A stretch of 34,684 nucleotides of DNA from Alphaproteobacteria bacterium. Lineage in GTDB: Bacteria > Pseudomonadota > Alphaproteobacteria > Kiloniellales > DSM-21159. The stretch is taken from positions 1-34,684 of the forward strand of contig JAUILQ010000061.1 of NCBI GenBank assembly GCA_030433005.1. The letters are read 5' to 3'. Positions 24,576-31,633 of this stretch are shown one piece after another (the first letter of the stretch is position 1; each line of letters opens with the position of its first letter). Under the pieces are notes generated by a model. The model was not told where the DNA came from. It saw nothing but the letters and a program-made list of their open reading frames with translations, and did no database searches. The position numbers and the translations under genes are program-made.

Positions 24576-24881
24576 ATGCAGGTGCGTATCTACCAGCTCT
24601 CCAAGACGGCGATGCAGTCGGGCCGGGCGCTGACCAAGCGCTGGGTCGTCGAGTTCGAGCCGGCCGACGCCAAGCGGGTCGAGCCGCTGATGGGCTGGAC
24701 CTCTTCGGGCGACACCCGCCAGCAGCTGCGGCTCTATTTCGAGAGCCAGGCCGAGGCCGAGGCCTACGCCCGGCGCAAGGGGCTGATGTACTCCGTCGAG
24801 ACGCCGCGCGAGCGGACCGTGCGGCCCAAGGCCTACGGCGACAACTTCCGTGCCGACAAGCTGCTGACCTGGACCCACTGA
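24576..24881 (+). CDS. NDUFS4-like ETC complex I accessory subunit
   Basis: A 101-residue protein of the family named for the conserved region of the mitochondrial complex I subunit NDUFS4 (18 kDa). It shows the typical N-terminus VRIYQLSKTAMQSGRA, then RWVVEFEPADAKRVEPLMGWTSSGDTRQQLRLYF and the C-terminal RPKAYGDNF followed by W. It lies at the membrane-arm/peripheral-arm boundary of NADH:ubiquinone oxidoreductase, where it stabilises the complex. The family is largely limited to alphaproteobacteria and mitochondria, supporting the taxonomic call. The main nuo genes are not in this window. The start is ATG 24576, 53 nt after tRNA-Pro. Confidence 0.95.
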   Translation: MQVRIYQLSKTAMQSGRALTKRWVVEFEPADAKRVEPLMGWTSSGDTRQQLRLYFESQAEAEAYARRKGLMYSVETPRERTVRPKAYGDNFRADKLLTWTH

Positions 24882-25294
24882 GGCCCTCCGAGCACACCCT
24901 CGCCCGGGCGCTGAAGGCCGCCTTCTGGGCGGCGCTCGGCGCGGTCGCGGTCCTCGCGCTGATGCCGCAGCCGCCGCAGCTGGCGGCGCTGCCCTCCGAC
25001 AAGCTGCAGCACCTGGCCGCCTTCGCCCTGCTCTCGGCGGCGGCTGTCGCCGCCTATCCCGCGGCGTGGCGCTGGCGCCAGGGGCTCGGCCTCGCGGCCT
25101 ACGGAGCCGCGATCGAGCTGGCGCAGCTGCTGCTGCCGGCGCTCAACCGGTCCGGCGAGCTGCGCGACTGGCTGGCCGACCTCGCCGGAATCGCGGTCTG
25201 CCTGCCGGTCGCTCACGGGTTGCACCGGCGCGTCGTGCGGCGCCGGGCCCCGGCCCTCCCGCGCCCACGCGAGCGTCACCGAAAGACCTCTTGA
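24878..25294 (+). CDS. VanZ-like small membrane protein
   Basis: A small hydrophobic protein of about 138 residues with four predicted helices. The family motif is SDKLQHLAAFALLSAAA, followed by GAAIELAQLLLP and ELRDWLADLAGIAVCLPVA, all standard for VanZ-like proteins. The start is uncertain. No ATG, GTG or TTG precedes the first helix closely; the only nearby candidate is CTG 24878, which overlaps the NDUFS4-like stop as CTGA. ATG 24962 would remove the first helix. I use the CTG position as the more complete form. VanZ-family function outside glycopeptide resistance is not established. The C-terminal ~25 residues are very basic. Confidence 0.75.
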   Translation: MRPSEHTLARALKAAFWAALGAVAVLALMPQPPQLAALPSDKLQHLAAFALLSAAAVAAYPAAWRWRQGLGLAAYGAAIELAQLLLPALNRSGELRDWLADLAGIAVCLPVAHGLHRRVVRRRAPALPRPRERHRKTS

Positions 25295-25626
25295 CCGAGG
25301 CCGGCGCGACGCCGATGTTGGATCTGTCGCTGCCGGCTCGAAAGGGCAGGGCGGCGGCCGCGGAGATTTGAGCGAGCAGCTTGCGCCGCGTCACCAAACG
25401 CTAAAGCGCCACGGCAGCGTCGTGGCCTCCAGCCCTCGAACAGGGAGGATCCCATGGCCCCGTGCCGCGATCCCGATCAGCGAATGTGTCCGACGTCCTC
25501 GCCGCAGCTGTCCGGCTGCCTGCAGGGAGGCTGCTGACCCCGGTCGGCCTGCCCCGCGTCGTGTCCTGCAAGGTCCCGGCCCGCCGTTCCGCGCGAGCGC
25601 GAGCCGCTGAGAAGGTCCATTCCGAG
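25295..25626. other. intergenic stretch without recognised feature
   Basis: About 330 nt between the VanZ-like gene and a small ORF. Open frames cross it on both strands, but they show no domain, signal peptide or credible ribosome site and have the arginine/alanine/proline bias of GC-rich noncoding frames. I see no clear terminator after the VanZ-like gene. Confidence 0.5.
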
Positions 25627-25866
25627 ATGTCCCAGTCCTTCGTGATCGAGGTCGACGAGGAGTCGGCCGGCCTCGTCGTCGCCGACGGCGAGCGCCGCGG
25701 CTTCGTCTTCCACGCCGCGAGCAGCCGCTTCGGCGCGCTCGACGGCCGATCCTTCGCCTCCGTGCGGGCCGCCGAGAAGGCGGCCGTGGCGCTACGGCGG
25801 CCCCGCCAGGGCAGCGGCGAGGCGCGCTTCGCCACGCCGGCCCGCCCGCGCGGCGGGCCGGGTTGA
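25627..25866 (+). CDS. small conserved-looking hypothetical protein
   Basis: A 79-residue acidic-then-basic protein beginning MSQSFVIEVDEESAGLVVADGERRGFVFHAASSRF. The first 55 residues look like a real folded beta-alpha unit (strands SFVIEV, AGLVVAD, GFVFHAA; a helix SVRAAEKAAVALRR), while the last 20 are Pro/Gly/Arg-rich. I recall similar short unnamed proteins in Rhodospirillales, but cannot name a family. The start is ATG 25627 with AGAAGG about 12 nt upstream; the frame is open further upstream without support. Function unknown. Confidence 0.55.
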   Translation: MSQSFVIEVDEESAGLVVADGERRGFVFHAASSRFGALDGRSFASVRAAEKAAVALRRPRQGSGEARFATPARPRGGPG

Positions 25867-26168
25867 TGGAGGGCGCGCTGATGGACGGCCTGTCTGGGCC
25901 CCTGCGCCGCCCGCCGGGCGGCCGGTCCGCTGCCGACGACTCCGGGCCCGCTTCCGGGTCGGGCGGCGCCGTTCAGGATCGGCCGGCGGCGCTGCCCGGG
26001 CTGGCCCGGGTCCTGGCCAAGAGCCGCAAGGCGCCGTCCTGCCGGATCCTGGCCTCCCAGGTCCCCTCCGCTCGTCGCCGCGGCGCACTCTGAAGCTGAA
26101 ACGCGCCGCCGCGCCCGCTATAGTCCGGCCGCGTTCGCCGGCGGGCCGCCGCCGGCGAGCCGTCGTGG
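25867..26168. other. intergenic stretch leading to tRNA-Arg
   Basis: About 300 nt. A 76-codon open frame crosses it (25863-26093), but it is mostly Arg/Pro/Gly and has no ribosome site. The only feature I support is the tRNA promoter at 26096-26124. Confidence 0.5.
26096..26124 (+). promoter_or_regulatory. sigma-70 type promoter of tRNA-Arg
   Basis: CTGAAA (26096-26101, four of six -35 bases), a 17-nt spacer and TATAGT (26119-26124, five of six -10 bases). The predicted start is near 26131, about 38 nt before the mature tRNA 5' end. Confidence 0.6.
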
Positions 26169-26245
26169 GCGCCCGTAGCTCAGCTGGATAGAGCACGTGC
26201 CTTCTAAGCATGGGGTCGCAGGTTCAAGTCCTGCCGGGCGCGCCA
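26169..26245 (+). tRNA. tRNA-Arg (anticodon TCT)
   Basis: A 77-nt cloverleaf with acceptor GCGCCCG/CGGGCGC, D-stem GCTC/GAGC, anticodon stem CGTGC/GCATG around loop CTTCTAA (anticodon TCT), T-stem GCAGG/CCTGC with TTCAAGT, discriminator G and an encoded CCA. It reads the rare AGA/AGG arginine codons. No duplicated 3' end was seen downstream, so there is no sign of an integrated element bounded by attachment repeats. Confidence 0.97.
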
Positions 26246-26263
26246 CCCTTCCTCTGTCCGGCC

Positions 26264-26307
26264 CGGACGCATGGGTAACGTTTCGTACCTGAGACAGGGG
26301 GTGACAG
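26264..26307. mobile_element. possible solitary IS481-like terminal repeat remnant
   Basis: The segment holds two similar units, CGGACGCATGGGTAACG (26264-26280) and GAGACAGGGGGTGACAG (26291-26307), separated by TTTCGTACCT. As I remember them, IS481-family ends carry tandem subunits of the form GAGACATGGGTAACA with TTTCGTACC between. It lies 19 nt after tRNA-Arg. No matching opposite end and no transposase are present, so at most this is a scar. The identification is from recall and not searched. Confidence 0.3.
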
Positions 26308-26459
26308 CCCCGGGGCGGGGCTGCTGCGCAGCCTTGCCGTCCGACCCGCCGTCCCTGGCCGCTGTCTTTACTGGCGCGTGCACAGCCTGTCGCCCTATGA
26401 TCGCAACCAAGGCGCGATTCCATGGGGGAGGAGCGCGTTCGGACAGGAAGGGTGGGGGC

Positions 26460-27179
26460 ATGTCTCGCCGTTTTCCGCTTTGGGGCGCCCTGCTCGGCGT
26501 CCTGCTGCTGGTCGGCTGCCAGAGCTACAAGTCGGTGCCTTTCGAGCGCAGCGCCGAGATCCGGCGCATCGGCCTGCCGACGCCGGCGGCGCCGGACCGG
26601 CCGGAGGCCATGCTGGCCAGCTCGGTCGGGCAGTCGTTCGGCCTGGTCGGCGCGCTGATCGACGCCGGCATGGCCTCGGAACGGGCCTCGAGCCTCGATC
26701 GCATCCTCGCCGCCGAAGGCTTCGAGGCCCAGGAGGAGATGAGCCGGGCGCTGGTCGCCGCCCTCGAGGCGCGCGGCTACGAGGTGGTCCTGCTGGAGGC
26801 CGAGCGGGCGCCGGAGCCGGGGTATCTCGAGGCCTATCCCAAGGCGAGCCCGCCGGTCGACGCCTACCTCGACGTCGTCGTCGAAGCCTACGGCTTCGCG
26901 GCGGCCGGCATCCACGCCTCGACGCCCTACCGGCCCTACGTCTACACCGCCAACCGCCTGGTCGCGCCCGGCGGCCGGGTGCTGATGGAGGACCACGTCG
27001 TCTACAACCACATCGAGCGCGGCGGCCTGGTCGAGACCCAGCAGGTCACGGTGGCGCCGGAAGCCGGCTACCAGTACGCGACCTTCGACGGCCTGACCGC
27101 CAATGCCGGGGTCGCCGTCGAGGGGCTCGACAAGGCCTTCGACAAGACCGCCGAGACGATCGGCACGCTGCTCCAATGA
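26460..27179 (+). CDS. putative lipoprotein of unknown function
   Basis: A 239-residue lipoprotein. The signal is MSRRFPLWGALLGVLLLVGC with lipobox LVGC and lipidation at C20; the +2 residue is Q, which fits outer-membrane sorting. The mature part contains SSVGQSFGLVGALIDAGM (a short hydrophobic helix near 58-75), a helix around RILAAEGFEAQEEMSRALVAALEARGYEVVLLEAE and a beta region DAYLDVVVEAYGFAAAG; the layout recalls proteins that build outer-membrane or secretion accessory lipoproteins, but I cannot name the family. The start is ATG 26460 with AGGAAGGG upstream; the frame is open back to 26271 without a signal. A TATGAT (26396-26401) could be its -10. The stop overlaps the next lipoprotein start (ATGA). 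Confidence 0.85.
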   Translation: MSRRFPLWGALLGVLLLVGCQSYKSVPFERSAEIRRIGLPTPAAPDRPEAMLASSVGQSFGLVGALIDAGMASERASSLDRILAAEGFEAQEEMSRALVAALEARGYEVVLLEAERAPEPGYLEAYPKASPPVDAYLDVVVEAYGFAAAGIHASTPYRPYVYTANRLVAPGGRVLMEDHVVYNHIERGGLVETQQVTVAPEAGYQYATFDGLTANAGVAVEGLDKAFDKTAETIGTLLQ

Positions 27180-27859
27180 ACGGCCCGCGTCCGATCGCGG
27201 CGAGGGCGCTGCTGCTCGCGGCCGTCCTGGCGGCCCTGGCCGGCTGCCGGTCCGCCCCCTCCGCGCCGCCAATCCTGGCGGTCGAGGCACGGGACTGCAC
27301 GGCCGAGCCGGTGACGCCGGGCGCAAGGCCGCTGCCGCTCTCCGACCCGGCGCCCGGCGGCGCCGTCGCAGTCGGCGACGAGGGCGAGCCGCTGTCGCTG
27401 ACCGTCGGCGGCAAAAGTCGCTGCCTGGAGCTGGGAGAGGCCGGCCGCAGCCTCTACGAGGTCGTCGAGCTGCCGGCCGCCGACCGCCGCTTCGTGGTCC
27501 GCGTGGCCGCCGAGCCGAGCGGTGCCGGCCTATTCGCGCCGCACCTCCTGCTGCTCGGCGAGGACGGCCGGACGCTGCGCGCCGTCGAGCGCGAGAGCTT
27601 CCTGTTCCGCGGCCGCCGACTGACGGTGCAGTTCTGGGCGCGTCCCGAGGAGCGCTATCTCGTGGTCGCCTCCGATCCGGAGCAGGTCGGCTCGACGATT
27701 CAGCGGATCACCGGCCGCACCGACACCATGGTCGGCGTCACGCCGACCGCCACCTTCATCGTCGGCCGCGGCGACGAGGAGACCAGCCACCTCACCTATT
27801 CGCACGGCGGCACCGTGACCCTGGTCGCCCGGCCGGTCACCGCGGCCGGCAGCCAGTAG
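27176..27859 (+). CDS. putative lipoprotein, MalM-like
   Basis: A 227-residue lipoprotein with signal MNGPRPIAARALLLAAVLAALAGC, lipobox LAGC and lipidation at C24. The mature region includes LYEVVELPAADRRFVVRVAAEPSGAGLFAPHLLLLGEDGRTLRAV, then FRGRRLTVQFWARPEERYLVVASDPEQVG. The GLFAPHLLLLxxDG pattern and a later YLVVxSDPxxxG segment resemble the MalM family of periplasmic proteins, whose role is unclear even in the maltose operon. I rate that link as moderate. The start ATG 27176 overlaps the previous stop (ATGA), so the two lipoproteins are translationally coupled and may act together at the envelope. Confidence 0.83.
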   Translation: MNGPRPIAARALLLAAVLAALAGCRSAPSAPPILAVEARDCTAEPVTPGARPLPLSDPAPGGAVAVGDEGEPLSLTVGGKSRCLELGEAGRSLYEVVELPAADRRFVVRVAAEPSGAGLFAPHLLLLGEDGRTLRAVERESFLFRGRRLTVQFWARPEERYLVVASDPEQVGSTIQRITGRTDTMVGVTPTATFIVGRGDEETSHLTYSHGGTVTLVARPVTAAGSQ

Positions 27860-27867
27860 CAGGACCA

Positions 27868-27887
27868 GGCTCCGCTCCGTCGGAGCC
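27868..27887. terminator. hairpin between convergent genes
   Basis: GGCTCCG (27868-27874) pairs perfectly with CGGAGCC (27881-27887) around CTCCGT. It lies between the lipoprotein stop at 27859 and the stop of the membrane protein at 27902. No U-tract on either strand, so termination would be weak or factor-assisted. Confidence 0.4.
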
Positions 27888-27901
27888 GAGCCGCCCGATG
27901 C

Positions 27902-28543
27902 TCAGCCGGCCGGCTGGGCCTGGGACTCTTCGGCCTCGGCCTTGAGCTGCTCGACGTAGGCGGCGGCCTCGTCGGGCGCCATCTTCTTCCCGAAGCGGGC
28001 GAGGTTGACGGCCGGGCGGGTGCGGAAGGGGTCGCGCACCGCGAGGCGGATCGAATCCTCGATCAGGTCGCGGCGCGGCAGCCCCAGGAAGCGGCGCAGC
28101 GCCAGGGCGATCTCCTCCGGCTTGCGGCCGGCGGCGTAGCGCCCGAAGGTCAGCGGCAGGGACTGGCCGTCGACGACCAGGGCGGGCCGCAGCCTGCAGC
28201 TGTCCTCGCCCTTCTTCACCGTCGGCGCGGCCTCGAGCACGACGTTCTCGACGTCCGCGATCGCGCCTTCCCACTCGGCCTGCGGCTTGCCCAGGCTGAC
28301 GTGTCGGACCTGGACCCGGTCCTTGGCCCGGTCGAAGACCGCCTCGGTGGCCACGTCGGAATAGCGCAGCGCGAACCACAACGCGGCCGCGGCGAAGGCG
28401 ATCAGCACGCCGGCAATGTTGGACTCGGAGAAGACGACGACCGCGACGCCGAGTGCGCCGAGGGCGATGCCCACCCACTGCATCGTCGCACCCGGCCGGT
28501 CGAGAACCTTCACGCGGTTCCGGTTCAGCTCTTCGTAGGTCAT
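27902..28543 (-). CDS. two-helix membrane protein of unknown function (pair C, copy 1)
   Basis: A 213-residue protein with an N-terminal cytoplasmic segment, two transmembrane helices close together (about 22-40 and 43-60) and a soluble domain of about 150 residues. The motif TEAVFDRAKDRV directly follows the second helix. Later come RPALVVDGQSLPLTFGRYA, LRRFLGLPRRDLIEDSIRLAVRDPFRTRPAVNLARFGKKM. All are shared with the gene at 28641-29285. The first soluble part looks like a small beta domain reminiscent of photosystem-assembly or PH-like folds attached to helices, but I cannot assign a family. The start is ATG 28543 with AGGA close upstream. Function unknown. Confidence 0.82.
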   Translation of the reverse strand: MTYEELNRNRVKVLDRPGATMQWVGIALGALGVAVVVFSESNIAGVLIAFAAAALWFALRYSDVATEAVFDRAKDRVQVRHVSLGKPQAEWEGAIADVENVVLEAAPTVKKGEDSCRLRPALVVDGQSLPLTFGRYAAGRKPEEIALALRRFLGLPRRDLIEDSIRLAVRDPFRTRPAVNLARFGKKMAPDEAAAYVEQLKAEAEESQAQPAG

Positions 28544-28640
28544 GGTCCTAAAGCTAGCAAGACCGCCAAAAGTGACAAGGAAAGATCGCAGGAAAACTTC
28601 ATAAAGATCTGAAAAATAACGATTTTAGTGAGGTTGCCGG
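28544..28640 (-). promoter_or_regulatory. AT-rich gap between the pair C genes, likely promoter
   Basis: This 97-nt stretch is clearly AT-richer than the rest of the window, with runs such as TTATTTTTCAGATCTTTATG on the minus strand. A TTGTCA (28578-28573) could be a -35 element for copy 1; the best spaced -10 (TAGCTT, 28556-28551) is weak and lies very close to the start codon. I support a regulatory region but not exact hexamers. Confidence 0.4.
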
Positions 28641-29285
28641 CTATGCTTCCGGCCAGGGCCCGAGCTCGGCCCTGAGCCGCTTGACGAGGCGCGCCGCCTC
28701 GCCGCGGTCGAGGCCCTTGCCGAGGCGGGCGAGGCGGATCGCCGGGTTGACGCGCAGAGGGTCGCGCGCTGCGACGCGCAGCGAGGCCTCCATCAGGTCG
28801 CCCTCCGGCAGCCCGAGGAAGTCCCGCAGCGTCCGGGCGATTTCCGGCGCCCGCTCGCCGCGCGCGTAGTGGGCGTAGGTCAGCGGCAGCGGTCGCTCGC
28901 CGACGACCAGGGCCGGGCGCAGCGCCAGCCGGCGGTCGACCCTCTGCGAGCGGCCGGAGGCCTGGACGACGACATCCTCGATGGCGTCGAGCGGGCCCTC
29001 GCGTCGCGAGATCTCGCGTCCGTCGCGCAGCTGGCGCAGGCTCCAGCGCCCCGCCGCGCGGTCGAAGACCGCTTCGGTGGCGATCTCCGAGCGCTTCAGG
29101 GCCAGCCAGAGCCCGGCCGCGACGACCAGGGCGAGCCCGCCGCCGAGCAGCGAGCCGTCGCCCAGCAGCACGGCCAGCAGCACGGCCGCGACGAGCGCCG
29201 CCAGGACGAAGCCGAGCCGGCGGCTGAATCCGGCCGGATCGTCGCGCATGCGGAGGCGGTCGTCGCTTTCGCGCAGCAGCTGCAT
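28641..29285 (-). CDS. two-helix membrane protein of unknown function (pair C, copy 2)
   Basis: A 214-residue paralogue of 27902-28543, 97 nt upstream on the same strand. Layout is the same: a hydrophilic N-terminus, two helices (about 23-42 and 47-62), then TEAVFDRAAGRWSLRQL, RPALVVGERPLPLTYAHYA and LRDFLGLPEGDLMEASLRVAARDPLRVNPAIRLARLGKGL. The short conserved blocks TEAVFDRA, RPALVV, FLGLP and RDP-x-R identify the shared family. The start is ATG 29285. It diverges from the tartrate dehydratase across 143 nt. Divergence between the copies is clearly greater than in pair B. Confidence 0.82.
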   Translation of the reverse strand: MQLLRESDDRLRMRDDPAGFSRRLGFVLAALVAAVLLAVLLGDGSLLGGGLALVVAAGLWLALKRSEIATEAVFDRAAGRWSLRQLRDGREISRREGPLDAIEDVVVQASGRSQRVDRRLALRPALVVGERPLPLTYAHYARGERAPEIARTLRDFLGLPEGDLMEASLRVAARDPLRVNPAIRLARLGKGLDRGEAARLVKRLRAELGPWPEA

Positions 29286-29428
29286 GGTCCCAGGATGCCA
29301 GCCCCGGCGCGCCGCGCAAGCGGCGGGTCAGCGCCGGCCGATCGGGCTGGCGAGACGGCCTGCCGATCGGGCACTCTGCGGCGCCCGCAGGGGCGCGGGG
29401 GACAGCGGAGAAACGGGAGGAGCCGCCG

Positions 29429-30595
29429 GTGCGCATCGTCGAGATCAGGGAGCGGAGCGTCTCCATCGCCTCGGACATCGCCAATGCCTACATCGACTTC
29501 AGCAGGATGACCTGCTCGACCGTCGCGGTGATCACCGACGTGGTGCGCGACGGCAAGCCCGTGGTCGGCTTCGGCTTCAACTCCAACGGCCGCTACGGCC
29601 AGGGCAGCCTGATGCGCGAGCGCATCCTGCCGCGCCTGGAGGCGGCCGACCCCGACAGCCTGATCGACGAGGCCAACGACAACCTCGATCCCTTCCGCAT
29701 CTGGGACGTCATGATGTCGAACGAGAAGCCGGGCGGCCACGGCGAGCGCTCGGTGGCGGTCGGCACGCTCGACATGGCGGTCTGGGACGCCGTGGCGAAG
29801 ATCGCCGGCCAGCCGCTGTGGCGCCTGCTCGCCGAGCGCTATGGCGAGGGGCCGCCCGACGACCGCGTCTGGGTCTACGCGGCCGGCGGCTACTACCATC
29901 CCGGCAAGGGGCTGGACGCGCTCAAGGAGGAGATGCGCAGCTACCGCGAGCGCGGTTACCGCACGGTCAAGATGAAGGTCGGCAGCGTGCCGCTGGCCGA
30001 GGACCTGAAGCGCATCGAGGCGGTGCTCGAGGTCGTCGGCGACGGCGAGAACCTCTGCGTCGACGTCAACGGCCGCTTCGACCTGGAGACGGCGATCGCC
30101 TTCGGCGAGGCGATCGCGCCCTACGGCCTGCGCTGGTACGAGGAGCCGGGCGATCCGCTCGACTACGCCCTGCAGGCCGAGCTGTCGCAGCACTACGCCG
30201 GGCCGATGGCGACCGGCGAGAACCTCTTCTCGATGCAGGACGCCCGCAACCTGATCCGCTACGGCGGGATGCGGCCGGACCGCGACGTGCTGCAGTTCGA
30301 CTGCGCGCTCAGCTACGGCCTGGTCGAGTACCTGCGCACCCTGGAAATGCTGGCCGCGCACGGCTGGTCGAGCCGCCGGGTGGTGCCGCACGGCGGCCAC
30401 CAGATGTCGCTCAACATCGCCGCCGGCCTGCACCTCGGCGGCAACGAGTCCTATCCCGACGTGTTCAAGCCCTTCGGCGGCTTCGCCGACGGCATCGCGG
30501 TGGAGGACGGCCACGTCGGCCTGCCCGACGTGCCGGGCGTCGGCTTCGAGGCCAAGTCGGATCTCCATGCCGTGCTCAGGACGTTGCTCGATTGA
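29429..30595 (+). CDS. tarD: D(-)-tartrate dehydratase (enolase superfamily)
   Basis: A 388-residue enolase-superfamily enzyme that would remove water from D-tartrate to give oxaloacetate. The sequence strongly recalls characterised Bradyrhizobium TarD throughout: NAYIDFSRMTCS, GFNSNGRYGQG, NEKPGGHGERSVAVGT, AAGGYYHPGKG, QFDCALSYGLVEY and PHGGHQMSLNIAAG. Catalytic residues are present: the K-x-K pair K181/K183 (VKMKVG), metal ligand D212 (DVNGR), acidic ligands in WYEEPGD and ATGEN, and the general-acid histidine H321 in PHGGHQ. The start is GTG 29429 with GGGAGGAG upstream. No tartrate transporter or regulator is adjacent. The lipid kinase gene follows 56 nt later. Confidence 0.93.
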   Translation: MRIVEIRERSVSIASDIANAYIDFSRMTCSTVAVITDVVRDGKPVVGFGFNSNGRYGQGSLMRERILPRLEAADPDSLIDEANDNLDPFRIWDVMMSNEKPGGHGERSVAVGTLDMAVWDAVAKIAGQPLWRLLAERYGEGPPDDRVWVYAAGGYYHPGKGLDALKEEMRSYRERGYRTVKMKVGSVPLAEDLKRIEAVLEVVGDGENLCVDVNGRFDLETAIAFGEAIAPYGLRWYEEPGDPLDYALQAELSQHYAGPMATGENLFSMQDARNLIRYGGMRPDRDVLQFDCALSYGLVEYLRTLEMLAAHGWSSRRVVPHGGHQMSLNIAAGLHLGGNESYPDVFKPFGGFADGIAVEDGHVGLPDVPGVGFEAKSDLHAVLRTLLD

Positions 30596-30651
30596 GCGGC
30601 GCGGGCGCTCCGGGGGAGGAAATCGGGGCGCGGGCTTCCTACCTCAGGGCG

Positions 30652-31605
30652 ATGCAGACGGGAGCTCTTACGGAGCCCGCCCGGGACGAGGCCGATCCGC
30701 GCCCCGGCCGCGACGGGCCTGGCGCGGTCGTGCCGCGCACGCTGCTGCTGGTCAATCCCAACGCGCGGCGCGGCGCCGAGGCGCTGCGGCGCGTGCCGGC
30801 ACGGCTGGCCGCCGGCGGCCTCGAGGTGCGCGTCGAGACCTTCGCCTCGCCGGCCGAGGTCTCGCCCGACATCCTGCGTCGCCGGGCCGAGGTCGACCGC
30901 GTCGTCGTCTGCGGCGGCGACGGCACGGTCAACGCGGCGGCGGCGGCGCTGATGCAGACCGGCCTGCCGCTCGGCATCGTACCGCTCGGTACGGCCAACG
31001 ACCTGGCGCGCACGCTGGGCATCCCGACCGACATCGAGGGCGCGCTCGAGGTGCTGCTGCGCGGCCGCCTGGCGCAGATCGACGTCGGCAGCGTCAACGG
31101 CCATCCCTTCTTCAACGTCGCCACGATCGGCCTCGGCGTCGACATCACGCGCCGCCTGACACCGGAGACCAAGAAGCGCTGGGGGCGGCTCAGCTACGCC
31201 GTCGCGGCGAGCCGGGTGCTGCTGCGCGCGCGGCCGTTCAGCGCCTGGATCCGCAACCGGGGCGAGGTCTTCCGGGTCAAGACGCTGCAGATCGCGGTCG
31301 GCAACGGCGTCCACTACGGCGGCGGCAACGTCGTCGCCGAGACCGCCGCGATCGACGACGGCCAGCTCGACCTCTACAGCCTGGAGCTCAAGAACGTCTG
31401 GAAGCTGGCGCTGATGCTGCGCACCTTCCGCTCGGGCCGCTACGGGGCCTGGCGCGAGGTGCGCACCGCGCGCTGCACCGAGTTCGAGGTCGAGACGCGC
31501 CGCCCGCGACCGATCAGCACCGACGGCGAGCTGGTCACCGAGACGCCGGCCCGCTTCGTGGTCCACCCCAAGGCCATCTCCGTCTGGCGACCGGCCGAGG
31601 GCTGA
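30652..31605 (+). CDS. diacylglycerol kinase family lipid kinase (YegS/DgkB-like)
   Basis: A 317-residue soluble lipid kinase. The nucleotide-binding signature is VVVCGGDGTVNAAA (84-97), the second conserved block is PLGTANDLART (111-121), and the C-terminal beta domain includes VGNGVHYGGGNVVAETAAIDDGQLDLYSLE and ISTDGELV, both typical. Substrates in the family include diacylglycerol, phosphatidylglycerol and sphingoid bases. ATG 30652 is used; it has only a weak Shine-Dalgarno, the first ~28 residues are non-conserved, and a GTG just before the PRTLLLVNPNARRG strand is possible. A TTG overlapping the tarD stop is also in frame. It converges on the OB-fold protein gene. Confidence 0.88.
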   Translation: MQTGALTEPARDEADPRPGRDGPGAVVPRTLLLVNPNARRGAEALRRVPARLAAGGLEVRVETFASPAEVSPDILRRRAEVDRVVVCGGDGTVNAAAAALMQTGLPLGIVPLGTANDLARTLGIPTDIEGALEVLLRGRLAQIDVGSVNGHPFFNVATIGLGVDITRRLTPETKKRWGRLSYAVAASRVLLRARPFSAWIRNRGEVFRVKTLQIAVGNGVHYGGGNVVAETAAIDDGQLDLYSLELKNVWKLALMLRTFRSGRYGAWREVRTARCTEFEVETRRPRPISTDGELVTETPARFVVHPKAISVWRPAEG

Positions 31606-31617
31606 GCCCGCCGAGGG

Positions 31618-31632
31618 GCCGCCTGCGGCGGC
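31618..31632. terminator. hairpin between convergent genes
   Basis: GCCGCC-TGC-GGCGGC, a perfect 6-bp stem in the 28-nt gap between the lipid kinase stop (31605) and the OB-fold protein stop (31634). No U-tract; a possible shared weak terminator. Confidence 0.4.
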
Positions 31633-31633
31633 G

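Noticed and set aside
25863..26093. A 76-codon open frame before tRNA-Arg
   Set aside because: Composition is Arg/Pro/Gly-rich, with no ribosome site, motif or signal.
26286..26312. CTGAGA followed by G-rich sequence, recalling a thiamine riboswitch
   Set aside because: The rest of the THI-box (the ACCTGATCTGG-type segment) is missing, and the downstream gene is a lipoprotein, not a thiamine gene.
26271..26460. An upstream ATG extending the first lipoprotein by 63 residues
   Set aside because: The extension has no signal features and crosses the possible IS end. ATG 26460 gives a perfect lipoprotein signal with a good Shine-Dalgarno.
26169..26460. Integrated element or genomic island at tRNA-Arg
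   Set aside because: No duplicated tRNA 3' end, integrase or composition shift follows; the next genes are ordinary GC-rich lipoproteins.
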